A DNA stretch of 64,000 bases from contig ML769384.1 of assembly GCA_009733575.1 (NCBI GenBank), forward strand, positions 3,257-67,256, read 5' to 3'. The DNA is from Gymnopus androsaceus JB14 (taxonomy: Eukaryota > Basidiomycota > Agaricomycetes > Agaricales > Omphalotaceae). Made by a program: the position numbers and the translations under genes. Position 1 is the stretch's first letter. Every line of letters starts with the position of its first letter. Below are positions 1 through 10,545 of this stretch, piece after piece. A model generated the notes under the pieces. That model did not search any database. It was not told the DNA's origin and was given only the letters and a program-made list of their open reading frames with translations.

Positions 1-776
1 ATTGGGGATTATTCTGTTTGGCAATCCTGTTGTTGGACAACAACCCGGGTTGTTGGGCGCTTGACAAGCGCCTAGCTTAAGGGTTTCCGGTCACGCCGAA
101 TGGGCGCCTGTTCTCATAACATTCGAAAAACCATGAATTCCTCCCATGCCTTTTGTTTCGAGTGAACTCCAGTGAAAGTCAATACCCCCTGGCCGAGTTG
201 CCGCTGTCAATCCGACTCAAGTCACATAGCTTGAATCGTAAGCCACCCAGCGCCCATACTGCGCACAATGACTCGTTACTTTCGACTCTCACTGCCATTG
301 AATTGATATTATGAGTCTCTTCTTGTTTAACCCAAGTTTAACCACCCACGCTCCACCTTTAAAAATTCCCAGCTGCACAATACAGCTTTAGTCTCTGCGT
401 GTCATTTATTCATTTTCATTTGCCCACCCGTGCAGGGCTAAAGTCCAGCCAAACCTCCTTGCAAGTACTATCCACATTCAATACCTCATATTATTTGTAC
501 TTTTGAACTAGTAGCAGTCTGGCTTATCACTGCACGCCACCCTGAGTCGATGGGCGCTTGATGATTCATGCGACAGTGGCATCTCGGCTAAGAGGTATTG
601 ATTCAAAACGGAAGGCACAAGAACATTTTGATCCAGAATAGAGTAGTGCAGTTTTTATTAAAAAATAAAAAACAACCCCCGGAGGACAACCGGTGTGACA
701 TGTTTTGTGACTGGGTTGTTGAAGGGGATTGTTACATGACAACAGGGTTGTCAAACAGGAATAATCCTAACATTGG
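1..776. mobile_element. TIR element (MITE-like), left end at or before window edge
   Basis: The first 45 bases (GGGGATTATTCTGTTTGGCA...) reappear, imperfectly and inverted, at about 733-776 (reading inward from the right end: AGGATTATTCCTGTTTGACA...). Both arms also hold the words CAACC/GTTGT several times. The inverted ends, the short length and the lack of a coding frame suit a non-autonomous DNA transposon. The true left border may lie outside the window, so no target duplication can be assessed and the superfamily is unknown. Confidence 0.55.
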
Positions 777-780
777 AACA

Positions 781-1380
781 TAGCTTAGGCTGGGACGGAA
801 AAACAGGAAAACATAAATCTGTTAGAATTGTGTTTTGATATTTCTTATGGGATTTAGGGTGCATAGGACTCACCTGGAAAATCTTGAGCTTCATGCAATA
901 TCTGTAGCACTTTTAGCAGCTGGTTCTTTATATCTAGCTTAGACTGGACGAAAAACAGCAAAACATTAAATCTGTTAGAATTGTGTTTGGATGATTTCTT
1001 ATGGGATCTAGGGTGCATAGTAGGACTCATCTAGCAAATTTTGAGCTTCATACAATATCTGTAGCACTTTTAGCAGCTGGTTTTTGTATCAAGCTTAGGC
1101 TGAGATGAAAAACAGGGGAAAAAAATTCTATTAGAATTGTGTTCTGATGATTTCCTATGGGATCTAGGGTGTATATGACTCACCTGGAAATTTTGAGCTT
1201 CATACATAATCTGTAGCACTTTTAGCAGCTGGTTTTTTTATATCAAGCTTAGCTGACAGGGAAATAATTCAACAGGAGAAAAAATTCTGTTATAATTGTG
1301 TTTTGATGATTTCTTATGGGATCTTGGGTGCACAGGACTCTCCTCCCAAAGTTTAAGCTTCATATAATATCTGTAGGATG
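781..1380. repeat. Four tandem copies of a ~153-bp unit
   Basis: Units start near 781, 935, 1091 and 1245, each with a variant of AGCTTAGGCTGRGA, then CTGTTAGAATTGTGTTTTGATGA, TTATGGGATCTAGGGTGCA, and TATCTGTAGCACTTTTAGCAGCTGG near the end. The copies differ by scattered substitutions and short indels, and the last one ends early. No open frame spans the units. It directly follows the right end of the TIR element at 1-776. Confidence 0.8.
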
Positions 1381-4300
1381 ATTCTTCAGCATGAGGTAAG
1401 TTATTAGTTAGTAATCAAGTTAACTGGCACTATTAATCATATGAGCCTGCAAATACTTAATTATCCACCCAGCTATACTAAACCTTGCTGGCTTGCTCTT
1501 ATAAAGTTCAATCAGATCAGACTCCAATCAAAAAATTTAATTAACATCAAGAATAAATTCATGGAAATCAAACTAACAAGACTTAGAGCAAAATTCAATA
1601 TATACATATTATTTATATTCAATATTCAAACCTGCTTCTTGTTCCCCTTGTGGTAGAGCTCCTTGTGACTCTCCTAACAGGTCCTACAAGAGGGTCTACA
1701 CCAGCTTCTGTCTCTTCACTACTAGCACCATTAGCACCATTGATACCTATGCCCCTCTGCTTTACAGGGCTTGCCAACTTGACATGTTTCAGTGATCCTT
1801 TCTGAAGAGTCCTAGATAAACCAGCAGGTATGGATGCCTTCAATGGTCTCTTGACCCTACCATTTCCAACCTTGATTTCCTGCTCATCATCCAACCAAAG
1901 GCTGTATTAGAGATATGCTCCAGACTCCCAAGTTGTATCAGTGAAAACTTTGAAACTGTACAATCCAAGTGTGCCTGAATGATTCAATGCTTTTTGCACT
2001 TTTTTCATTCTAAATAGTAAATGTATGTAACTGTTTGATTGTAATGACCTGTACTTATATTCAATATATACATACTTCCAGTTTTGTTCTTGGATTTAAG
2101 CGGATCACTGCAACGAGTAACTGCCATGCGGTAGCGTTGGCCCACATCACAAGTTTCACAGTAAAAAATGCAAGTGTATCTTATACGAAGGTGTATCATT
2201 TCGAGCCTGATAGACTGGGGCGTCTAAGCCATCCACAGGTGTAACGCAAAGCGTGTGAAAAGAATACTATAAGTGCTTTGACCCAAGAGGCGTGCGGCTG
2301 CGAAATTTTTGACTGGAAGAATTCGGGGGTACCTAGGTACTTACCCCGGACCGGTTCCGTCTCTTATAACTATTGAAGATTTAAATATTTTGCTTAGTAT
2401 AAAGTGTAGAGGGTACCCATTTTTGTAGTCTCCGAATCCAACAATGTGATTTTTTTTACAAAATATGCACTCAGTGTTTGCTCAGTGTTCCAAACGAAAG
2501 TACCATAAGATGACAAATGTTAGCTTTGACCCACTGAAAAAGGGAATTACGTTATCGGTCCGGGAGGGGCATGACTTGAGTACTTTTATCAGAAACATGG
2601 CAAATATGAAATACCCTTTTCAAGAAATGTCAGATGACTTGGCCTTTGCCGGCCGTCTCTTATGACTCATTTATAAGCATCAATTATAAGCTCCTCAGTC
2701 AAGAATTATTACTGAGTTAATGAACTAAGTACAAACTACACATACAACATTATGAATAGTACAAATCATACCTAAAGAATGAAACGCAAATGAAAGAACA
2801 AAGGCCAATGCCATGAATAGTACAAATCAACAAAATGAGAGAGTAACACATGAATAAATGAAATTATAATGTCAAGTTGCAAGTCTGTATGTACAGATCC
2901 AATCCAGGAATTCTCTAGCATCTAGATCTTCCTTTGACATTGCTTTCCAAAGGTTGTAATGAAGAAAGAACACATCGGGATTCCAATCTTCTCCAAACTC
3001 CATCTCAAAGCGTCATTGTGGAGAGAGCGAAGATGATTCATTGTCAAATATGCATCCAACATACAAGCAACAGTCAGACCCTCAGGCCAAGAGGACACTG
3101 GAAGGGAGGATGGAGATGGCTGAGAGGATGGAGCCAAAGATGTAGGCAACAAAACTGTAGGCAAGGGAGAGGAATTGCACCACCAGGGCATATCCCAGTC
3201 TGGTTCATCTGCTTCAAGTGCTTCCAGGGTCTGGTCAATAAGGGCTAAGTCTGGAGGGATTCTAGGATAAGGAGTGACAAAGATCAGGTTGTGTTCAGCA
3301 ATAATGCAAAGATGTCCAATACGCAATGAACACCTGCCAGCGGGCTTTCTTCATCAAGGGCTCATCATTAGTATTGCTAAATGACTTGCTGATACGCCGA
3401 TTTTTCGGCTAAGGCTAGAACTGCGCAGAACCAATAATCCTAGGTTCTGTTAGTAACAAAACACGGTCAATAAGAGAACTATAGTGAGCCCGAGCTGATA
3501 GTTAAAATCTACCGAGGACCTATTCTACCCAAGAGGTTGCAGAGTAACGGTATGCGCAATGGTACCATACTTAACTTTGTGAATGCGCCTCGATCAAAGT
3601 CCTATGCGCGGTATGGTGTAGCGAGGCAAGCTTGTTGGATAACAAGTTGCTGACTGAGGTGGATAAACGAGCCCACATACCAGTTATACTAGGCTAGGTC
3701 ATCGAAGGATATACCCAAGGGATCGAAGTCTTAACGAGGCATCGCTTCCACGATCAGCTCACCGAGGAGTCTAAACGACACTCAAGTTTATTAAACGAAG
3801 CAAGGTGGACCGAGATGGGGAAGTACCCTAACGGGTGCCCTCAAAGTTGACGCTCGCTGGAAAGCGCCAAGGTCTTGGACCCAAGTGTCGGCTTGGTCTA
3901 GTTTTAGGGAGGAAGCTTCTTGGAGTGTTACCTAGCTTTACCAACAGATTCTACCCCTTGCCCGCTCTTCGCTGAGTGTGTTAAAAACGCCTACTCGAGT
4001 GACTTGCGCGGCGGTCGTATAAGCTTGTTAGGTAACTCGCGGGAATCCCTGAGAGTTGGAGTATCATTGCGCGGCGACATAAAGGCTCCCGAGATACGCA
4101 AAGTCGTTTGTTGAGTCGGCGTACTTGACCCGTGCTTTGGTGTTTGCTTTTCCCCTCGATTAGTTCAGCGCGTCGTCGTACATTAGTTGGCTTTTCAAAA
4201 CCTCCCTCCAAATATAAAACCTTGTTCATTGCGCACTACCTGTGTCAACTGTCAAGTGCTTTTCTCTTCGAATCAATTAGTAGTCAAGGGAACCTTTGAC

Positions 4301-4502
4301 AACCTCCTTCCTCGCATTAAATTAAACCTTTTGGATTATATTTGATTGGGGTGATTGTTGTTTGGTTGGTTTTCATACCCAGCACATAGCTAACTCATCA
4401 TCACTAAAGAGTCATTTACTGCCAGATATATGGTTGGATGTGGAAGAACGGGATGGTTGTGGAGAGTTAGATGAAGGCTGAATGCATTGACAATGGTGGG
4501 GG
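1381..4502. other. Repeat-derived intergenic DNA, no supported gene
   Basis: No convincing gene is visible. Two minus-strand open frames (1619-1894, 91 codons, basic; 2922-3326, 134 codons, proline and serine rich) look like fragments of degenerate transposon proteins, but I do not recognise them. The phrase CCGTCTCTTATRACT occurs at about 2358 and 2651. From about 3390 to 4390 the sequence is LTR-like: GC-richer, with a TATAAAA box near 4216 and CTTTTCTCTTCG downstream. I could not find TG..CA ends with a target duplication, so no LTR is called. Confidence 0.4.
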
Positions 4503-4907
4503 CATCAGAAAAAACTGTTTTGGGCCCAGGAGGATCTAAGGTCACCTAGTCCTCTTAGGCAACCTGAGGCATCCTAGTTGACCCAGGAAAAAGGGTAAAA
4601 CTTTGGACACCTCAGGTATCCTAGTCATCCTAGGTGTCCTGGGAGATCCTGGGATGTCCTGGGGCATCCTGGGGCATCCTGAGGCATCCTAGGATAAAAG
4701 TTCCATCCCAGGATGCCTCAGGATGCCCCAGGATACCCAAGGATGCCCCAGGACATCCCAGGATCTCCCAGGACACCTAGGATGACTAGGATACCTGAGG
4801 TGTCCAAAGTTTTACCCTTTTTCCTGGGCCAACTAGGATGCCTCAGGTTGCCTAAGAGGACTAGGTGACCTTAGATCCTCCTGGGCCCAAAACAGTTTTT
4901 GCTGATG
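4503..4907. mobile_element. Foldback element A (near-perfect 405-bp palindrome)
   Basis: The element starts CATCAGAAAAAACTG and ends CAGTTTTTGCTGATG. The two arms, about 200 bp each, are almost exact reverse complements over GGGCCCAGGAGGATCTAAGG, the CCTAGTCCTCTTAGG block and the AAAGTTTTACC block. The inner part is an array of a 10-bp word of the type CATCCTGGGG. Both ends are flanked by AT, which is either part of the inverted repeat or a 2-bp target duplication. It has no coding capacity. The ends match elements B, C and D at 20-22.7 kb. It sits inside the 3' end of a cysteine-rich frame on the minus strand. Confidence 0.85.
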
Positions 4908-5134
4908 TGTCCTGGAGCTGTGCATCCACCTTTGTTGGAACAGCAGCCCAGACAGAAGCCTCTGTCGCAAGAGTGATTCATTCGGCCACCAGGGCAGTCA
5001 ATGCAGTGGCACTGCTCCTTCTGAGGCTTTGGTGGTAGGTTCTTTGGCAGTAGCTTCTTCTTCTTCACCACTGCAGCCATCTTCAGTGGTGCTATCCAGC
5101 CATTATCCTTGGCATGCTTGGCTTCTGAGTTCAT
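4871..5134 (-). pseudogene. Cysteine-rich small ORF, C-terminus replaced by element A
   Basis: This 87-codon frame has a lysine-rich N-terminal half (KKKKLLPKNLPPKPQK) followed by a dense cysteine/histidine block with the pattern CHCIDC, HSCDRGFC, CC, GGC, APGH. That spacing suggests a metal-binding finger, but I cannot name the family. The last 13 or so residues are read from the inverted repeat of element A, so the original 3' end was displaced by the insertion. The sequence left of element A (about 4440-4502) could continue the older frame. Proteins of this look usually belong to transposons in mushroom genomes, and its position next to the large inverted repeat fits that (inference). Confidence 0.4.
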
Positions 5135-5193
5135 CTACCCAAAGCTCCAAGGATATCACCAGCACTGGTAAATACTGATTAGTTAGATGCACT

Positions 5194-6000
5194 AGATACT
5201 GCCAGCCTTAAGCAAAATATCCTGATAACTGTTGTGAACCGTTTTGCAAAAGATCACAATGAAGTTACAAAGGGTATTCGGCAAATATTTTGGGCAAGTC
5301 GGCAAGGTGGGTGCTACTGATTATCTCTCATCCAGTGCTTATTTCATTGTTTTGCCAAATATTTAGCAAGCTTTTCAACTCTTTTGGCAAATATTTGGAA
5401 TTATTATCAGTGCTTGAAAAAGGGCGGGTTGGGCACTTATTTCATGCGCATGCCCGCCCACTGGCAGGGCACTTATGGGCGCTTATTTTCCGAAAAAAAG
5501 TTGATCACAGGGTCTCATAAATCCCCAAAAAATCATAAAAAATACTAAAAATATTCAGGGGGTGGGGCTAGGTGCACTAGCATTTAATTTATCCATTTGG
5601 GCGCTTATGGTCACTTTCCCAAAACAGCTGATTGCTGGGTCCCATAAATCCTCAAAAAATCATGAAAAATACTAAAAATATTCAGGGGGGTGGGGTTAGG
5701 TGCACTAGTGCTTAATTTTTATATAGTACAGGATTTCTGCAAAATATCATAATAATATAATATTCCAGGGGGCCTACTGGTGCTTGTTTTCCCATGAGAA
5801 AAGTAGTCATTGGGCTCTGTAAATCCTCAAAAACATGATAAAAAATACTGGAAATATTCAGGGGGCAGAGCTGCCATACTAGTGATTAATTTGAATATGG
5901 TAAATAATATTTTGGCAAATAGGGGGTGCATGCCCACCTACCAGCACTTATTTACCTCAAAAAGTGTTATTAGGGTCCATAAATCCTCAGACGGGTTGGG
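5194..6000 (+). repeat. Left arm of large inverted repeat with ~125-bp units
   Basis: From about 5194 (ACTGCCAGCCTTAAGCAAAA) to about 5520 this is the reverse complement of about 9770-10101, with the same protein fragment in both arms (residues such as SHP..ISLFCQIFSKLFNSFG). From 5520 onward it carries degenerate units of about 125 bp (AAATCCYCAAAAAATCATRA, ATACTAAAAATATTCAGGGGG, GTGCACTAG). These match the opposite-strand array at 8.3-9.77 kb. The repeated block probably represents the arms of one large element or a foldback rearrangement. Confidence 0.7.
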
Positions 6001-6499
6001 TGCCCAAAACATCAACCTGACCTGGACCCGAGGATATACTCATACCCGGTTTGCCAGGTATGGGTTTCTCCAGGTTGGGCCAGGTTACAGTTTCTCCTGG
6101 ACACCAGGAATCCCATATAGAAATACAAACCAATAATGACCTCATAACCAAAAAAACTCGAATTTTTTGTGATATGACATCATAATTGAGGGTTCAGATA
6201 TTCTTGTATCAAAAAAAACAGTACAGTACTACAAATGGAGATCAATATGCAAAAAATATTCTTGACCCTGGATGGATCCGGGTATATTGCTGGGTCTTGG
6301 GTCTGCAGAGCTGGACCCAACCTGACCTGGCACAGCCACCTGACCTGGAAACCTGGCTTACCCGGCATACCCAAGGCACACACTAATCATTCAACTTAAT
6401 GAATGAAACCATGAAAAATGCTTAAAAATATTCATATGGCAGGTATGCTCTGCCCACTGGCCCTTTTTTTCTTGAAAAAAAAAAGTTGGATTCAGTAAG

Positions 6500-7895
6500 A
6501 AGGTACTAGTAACTTTAAGTGAGTCACTATGGTACTTACTTACTAGTAATTAGTGCTAGTAACTCCGAGGTACTTACTACTAATTACTGCTAGTAACTCT
6601 GAGATACTTACTAGTAATTACTACCAGTAACTCCGAGATACTTGCTAGTAATTACCACTAGTAGCTCTGAGATACATACTATTAATCACTACCAGTAACT
6701 CCGAGATACTTACTAGTAATTACTACTAGTAGCTCTGAGGTACATACTATTAATCACTACTGGTAACTCCAAGATACTTACTAGTAATTACCCCTAGTAA
6801 CTCCAAGTTACATACCACTAATTACTGCTAGTAACTCTGAGATACTTAGTAGTAACTTTTACTAGTAACTCTAAGTTACATACTGGTAATTACTACTGGC
6901 AACTCCAAGTTACTTACTGGTAATTACTACTGGTAGCTCCAAGATACTTACTAGTAATTACTACTAGTAACTCCAAGTTACATACCACTAATTACTGCTA
7001 GTGACTCCAAGATACTTACTAGTAATTACTACTAGTAACTCCGAGTTACTTACTGGCAATTACTACTGGTAGCTCCAAGATATTTACTAGTAGTTACTAC
7101 TAGTAACTCCAAGTTACATACCACTAATTACAGTGTTCTATGGTTCCTTGAGCCACTATGGCTCCTTGAACCACCAACCGTAATTTTTTTTTTGCAGGGT
7201 GTATTTACCTTAAAGTACTGTCACAAACTTAATGAACGTACATGATGCATTGTTGAGAAAATACTCAGAGTGTTAGCTCCCAATCTCGAGATGCAGGAAA
7301 TCAAACATCAAGTATTTTGGAATATTTTTCATTCGAAAACATATATTTTCGTTTACTAGCTGAATACTGATACTCAGAGCCCTGACAAAAATGGTACATA
7401 AATACATAATCGCTATTTCCAGCATCTGAGATACTCAGCCTTGTGGAAGGAGGATGTCTGTTCCTTAAGTGAGCAACATAAGTATGACAGCACAATTTGA
7501 TCTGCCAAATTTGGCGTGGTTCAAGGAGCCATAAACGTGAGAATCAACTAATTCTTTAGATATTTTTGCGGAACTCCCTACAGCAATGTTTTCCCTTTTT
7601 TGATTATCTAAAAACACTTGTTCTTTCTTTTAGCAAAATACTAGATACAAAGAATTTGCTACTTCTTGCAGAACAAAAAATCGCAAGGAAAATTCAAAGT
7701 TCTGGTTCAAGGAGCCATAGAACACTGTACTGCTAGTAACTCCGAGATACTTACCAGTAATTACTACTAGTAACTCCAAGTTACTTACTGGTAATTACTA
7801 CTGGTAGCTCCAAGATACTTACTAGTAATTACTACTGGTAACTCTGCCAGAGTTACCAGTAGTGATTACTACAGGCATCTCTGAGTAGCTTACTT
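6500..7895. repeat. Minisatellite of ~32-bp units (TACTAGTAATTACTACTAGTA type)
   Basis: About 20 degenerate copies of TACTAGTAATTACTACTAGTA followed by ACTCCGAGATACT run from about 6505 to 7128 and resume from 7728 to about 7890. A 597-bp MITE at 7131-7727 separates the blocks, and the array continues in register across it. The unit is itself nearly palindromic (CTAGTAATTACTAG). No frame or promoter is seen. Confidence 0.85.
7131..7727. mobile_element. Tc1/mariner-like MITE with TA target duplication
   Basis: The left end is CAGTGTTCTATGGTTCCTTG and the right end is its reverse complement, with a few mismatches further in (GGTTCAAGGAGCCATAGAAC...CTG). A TA dinucleotide flanks each side (7129-7130 and 7728-7729). 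Deleting the element restores a continuous minisatellite unit. CAGTG-type ends with TA duplication are typical of the Tc1/mariner group. The interior has no transposase frame, so it is non-autonomous. Confidence 0.85.
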
Positions 7896-8299
7896 AGAGT
7901 TAATAATGGTAGTGCTAGTACCTAGGATGGGTACTTATTTATGAGTATTGTCATAACTTGGTACTGGTATGTACTTAGTAGCATTGAGTTATGAGTACAA
8001 GTTGTAGCAATACTCAGTCACAGGTCACAGAGGGTCTCCAGCAAGGCAGAATTTAATTATGTCATTGGTTACAACTGACTACTGACAAATCCATTTGATA
8101 TGACCCCTACCCAAAAGTATCCAAAAATAGCAATTTGAGGTTCTGAGTCGTAAAATTTCTGTTGGGTCATGTGGCTACCCCATGCAGTGGTCAATTCAAA
8201 ATTTGCTACAAGGGTCACAGTCACAAAATTGTGACAAGCTGATCAAAACAGTATAGTAGTTTGTATTCTATTTCCTTATATGGAAGTGCAAATTAAGTG

Positions 8300-10101
8300 T
8301 TAACATGCACAAACCCACCCTCAGAATATTTTTAGTATTTTTCATGATTATTGGGGATTAATGGGATTCAATGATTGACTTTTTTTTGGAAAATAAGTGC
8401 CCATCAGCACCCAATAACATATATGGAAAATCTAAGTGCTAGTGCACCTAACCCTACTCCCTGAATATTTTTAGTATTTTTCATGATTTTATGGGGATTT
8501 AGGGGACCCAGCAATTAAATTTTTGTGGAAAATAAGCACCCATAAGCACCCAAATGGATTAATTAAGTGCTAGTGTATGTAACCCCACCTCCTGAATATT
8601 TTTAGCATTTTTCACGATTTTCTTTGGTATTTTTGAGACCCAGTGATCAACTTTTTTTTGGAAAATAAGTACCTGTAAGCATCTAAATGGATAAATTAAG
8701 TGCTAGTGAACCTAACCCCACTGTTACAAACGTTCTTATCTTATCAAACACATGGTCTATTTTCTTATCATTTTCCCTTTATTTACTTTTGTATATCTAT
8801 AAGCACGTGCTTGTCTAGATGCGCGGTTACACTAAAAACATATATCAGAGTCCAGTCAATCGGAGTATGATTGCTCACAATCATAACACATGTTAGCATG
8901 TCCATACTTATACGATCGACTCATTATTACTTATTGTCATTTACTTGTTACCTTTCATTATTTCATGCATTGTTACCGCAAGGCCAGGGTATAGGGCTAT
9001 GGGCTTAGGGTTTGTACTTTAGTATATATAGTAGTTGTAGTTGTAGTATAGTCTTTAGCTTCAATCTTGTCAATACCTCCTAGTTCTTGAATATCATCTT
9101 CTCTTTTCCTCATCGTTTATCTCTTTGCCTAAGTCTGAAGTCGTGACGCCTGGTACCTCGTGCTGTGGGGAACTAGTCGCTGACACCCACCCCCTGACTA
9201 TTTTTAGTATTTTTCATGATTTTTGGGGACTTATGAGACCCAGTGATCAACTTTTTTTCGGAAAATAAGCGCCCATAAGTGCCCAAATGGATAAATTAAG
9301 TGCTAGTGCACCTAACCCCACCCCCTGGATATTTTTAGTACTTTTGATGATTTTTTGGGGATTTATAAGACCCAGTGATCAACTTTTTTTCGGAAAATAA
9401 GTGCCCATAAGTACCCAAATGGATAAATTAAGTGCTAGTGCACCTAACCCCACCCCCTGGATATTTTTAGTACTTTTGATGATTTTTTGGGGATTTATAA
9501 GACCCAGTGATCAACTTTTTTCGGAAAATAAGTGCCCATAAGCGCCCAAATGGATAAATTAACTGCTAGTGCACCTAACCCCCCCCCTGAATATTTTTAG
9601 TATTTTTGATGATTTTTTGGGGATTTATGAGACCCTGTGATCAACTTTTTTTCGGAAAATAAGCGCCCATAAGTGCCCAAATAGATAAATTAACTGCTAG
9701 TGCACCTAACCCCTCCTGAATATTTTTAGTATTTTTGATGATTTTTTGGGGATTTATGAGACCCTGTGATCAACTTTTTTTTTCGGAAAATAAGCGCCCA
9801 TAAGCGCCCTGCCAGTGGGCGGGCATGCGCATGAAATAAGCACCCAACCCACCCTTTTTCAAGCACTAATAATAATTCCAAATATTGGCCAAAAGAGTTG
9901 AAAAGCTTGCTAAATATTTGGCAAAACAATGAAATAAATGCTGGATGAGAGATAATCAGTAGCACCCACCTTGCCGACTTGCTGATGGTTTGGCTGGACT
10001 GCCCAAAATTTTTGCCGAATACCCTTTATAACCTCATCGTGATCTTTTGCAAAACGGCTCACAACAGTTATTGGGATATTTTGCTTAAGGCTGGCAGAAT
10101 C
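8300..10101 (-). repeat. Right arm of large inverted repeat with ~125-bp tandem units
   Basis: At least eight tandem units of about 125 bp lie between 8325 and 9770. Each has CCCCACCCCCTGAATATTTTT, a GATTTTTTGGGGATTTATGA stretch, GACCCAGTGATCAACTTTTT, GGAAAATAAGYGCCCATAAG and AAATTAAGTGCTAGTGCACC. From 9770 to about 10101 it is the reverse complement of the outer part of the left arm. A solo LTR (8722-9185) sits between units. The neighbouring units at 9310-9560 are the most alike, which suggests recent local duplication. Confidence 0.75.
8722..9185. mobile_element. Solo LTR (464 bp) with 5-bp target duplication CCCAC
   Basis: The element begins TGTTACAAACGTTC and ends AGTCGCTGACA, i.e. TGTTAC...TGACA with TG..CA termini. 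It is flanked by CCCAC on both sides (8717-8721 and 9186-9190), and removing it rejoins a 125-bp unit exactly. A TATA-like AGTATATATAGTAG is near 9020. No internal retrotransposon sequence is adjacent, so this is a solo LTR left by recombination. Copia or gypsy type cannot be decided from the LTR alone. Confidence 0.88.
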
Positions 10102-10179
10102 AGCTGTTAGATGAAAGGCAATAGCAAGCTTGTAATGTATGTGTAGCCCATAATGTCTAGCATATTGACCGCTCTTCAA
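9910..10179 (-). pseudogene. Unidentified transposon ORF fragment
   Basis: The 89-codon frame reads HYKLAIAFHLTADSASLKQN in its middle and IKGIRQKFW further on, then enters the repeat arm. The same peptide (SLKQNI, RFAKDH, GIRQ.FWA) is coded in the left arm at about 5200-5310, with substitutions and a stop. Two inverted copies with differing decay point to a transposon gene end, not a host gene. I do not recognise the family. Confidence 0.35.
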
Positions 10180-10545
10180 CTATTTGACCTTCAGGAGAAT
10201 GCCACAAGAGCCACAACTGTACTCTTTGGAAGCAATATCATGTCAAAGAGTGGAGATTTGCAGCATGCTGAGATGGAGGTGCGTGAAAATGCTTTGTAGC
10301 AAATCCTGAGGTATGTAAAGGTGGTTTGTTGAGGACGTGTAAAGGCGTAATACATTGTGGAGAGAACAAAACCAAGGAAAAGGTCTCCAAGGCGCAAAGA
10401 GATGATGGTAGTTGGAAGGAAAGAAGCAAAGCTGCAACAAAGCTGCTTTTATATGCTCAAAGTGCAGTTTGTTCAATCAATACAAATTTAATTATTCATA
10501 TAACTCTGGTAGAAGGAACGTATACAAATCTAATATCAATACAAT

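Noticed and set aside
3381..4400. Possible LTR with TATAAAA near 4216
   Set aside because: No TG..CA ends with matching target duplications could be found; composition alone is not enough.
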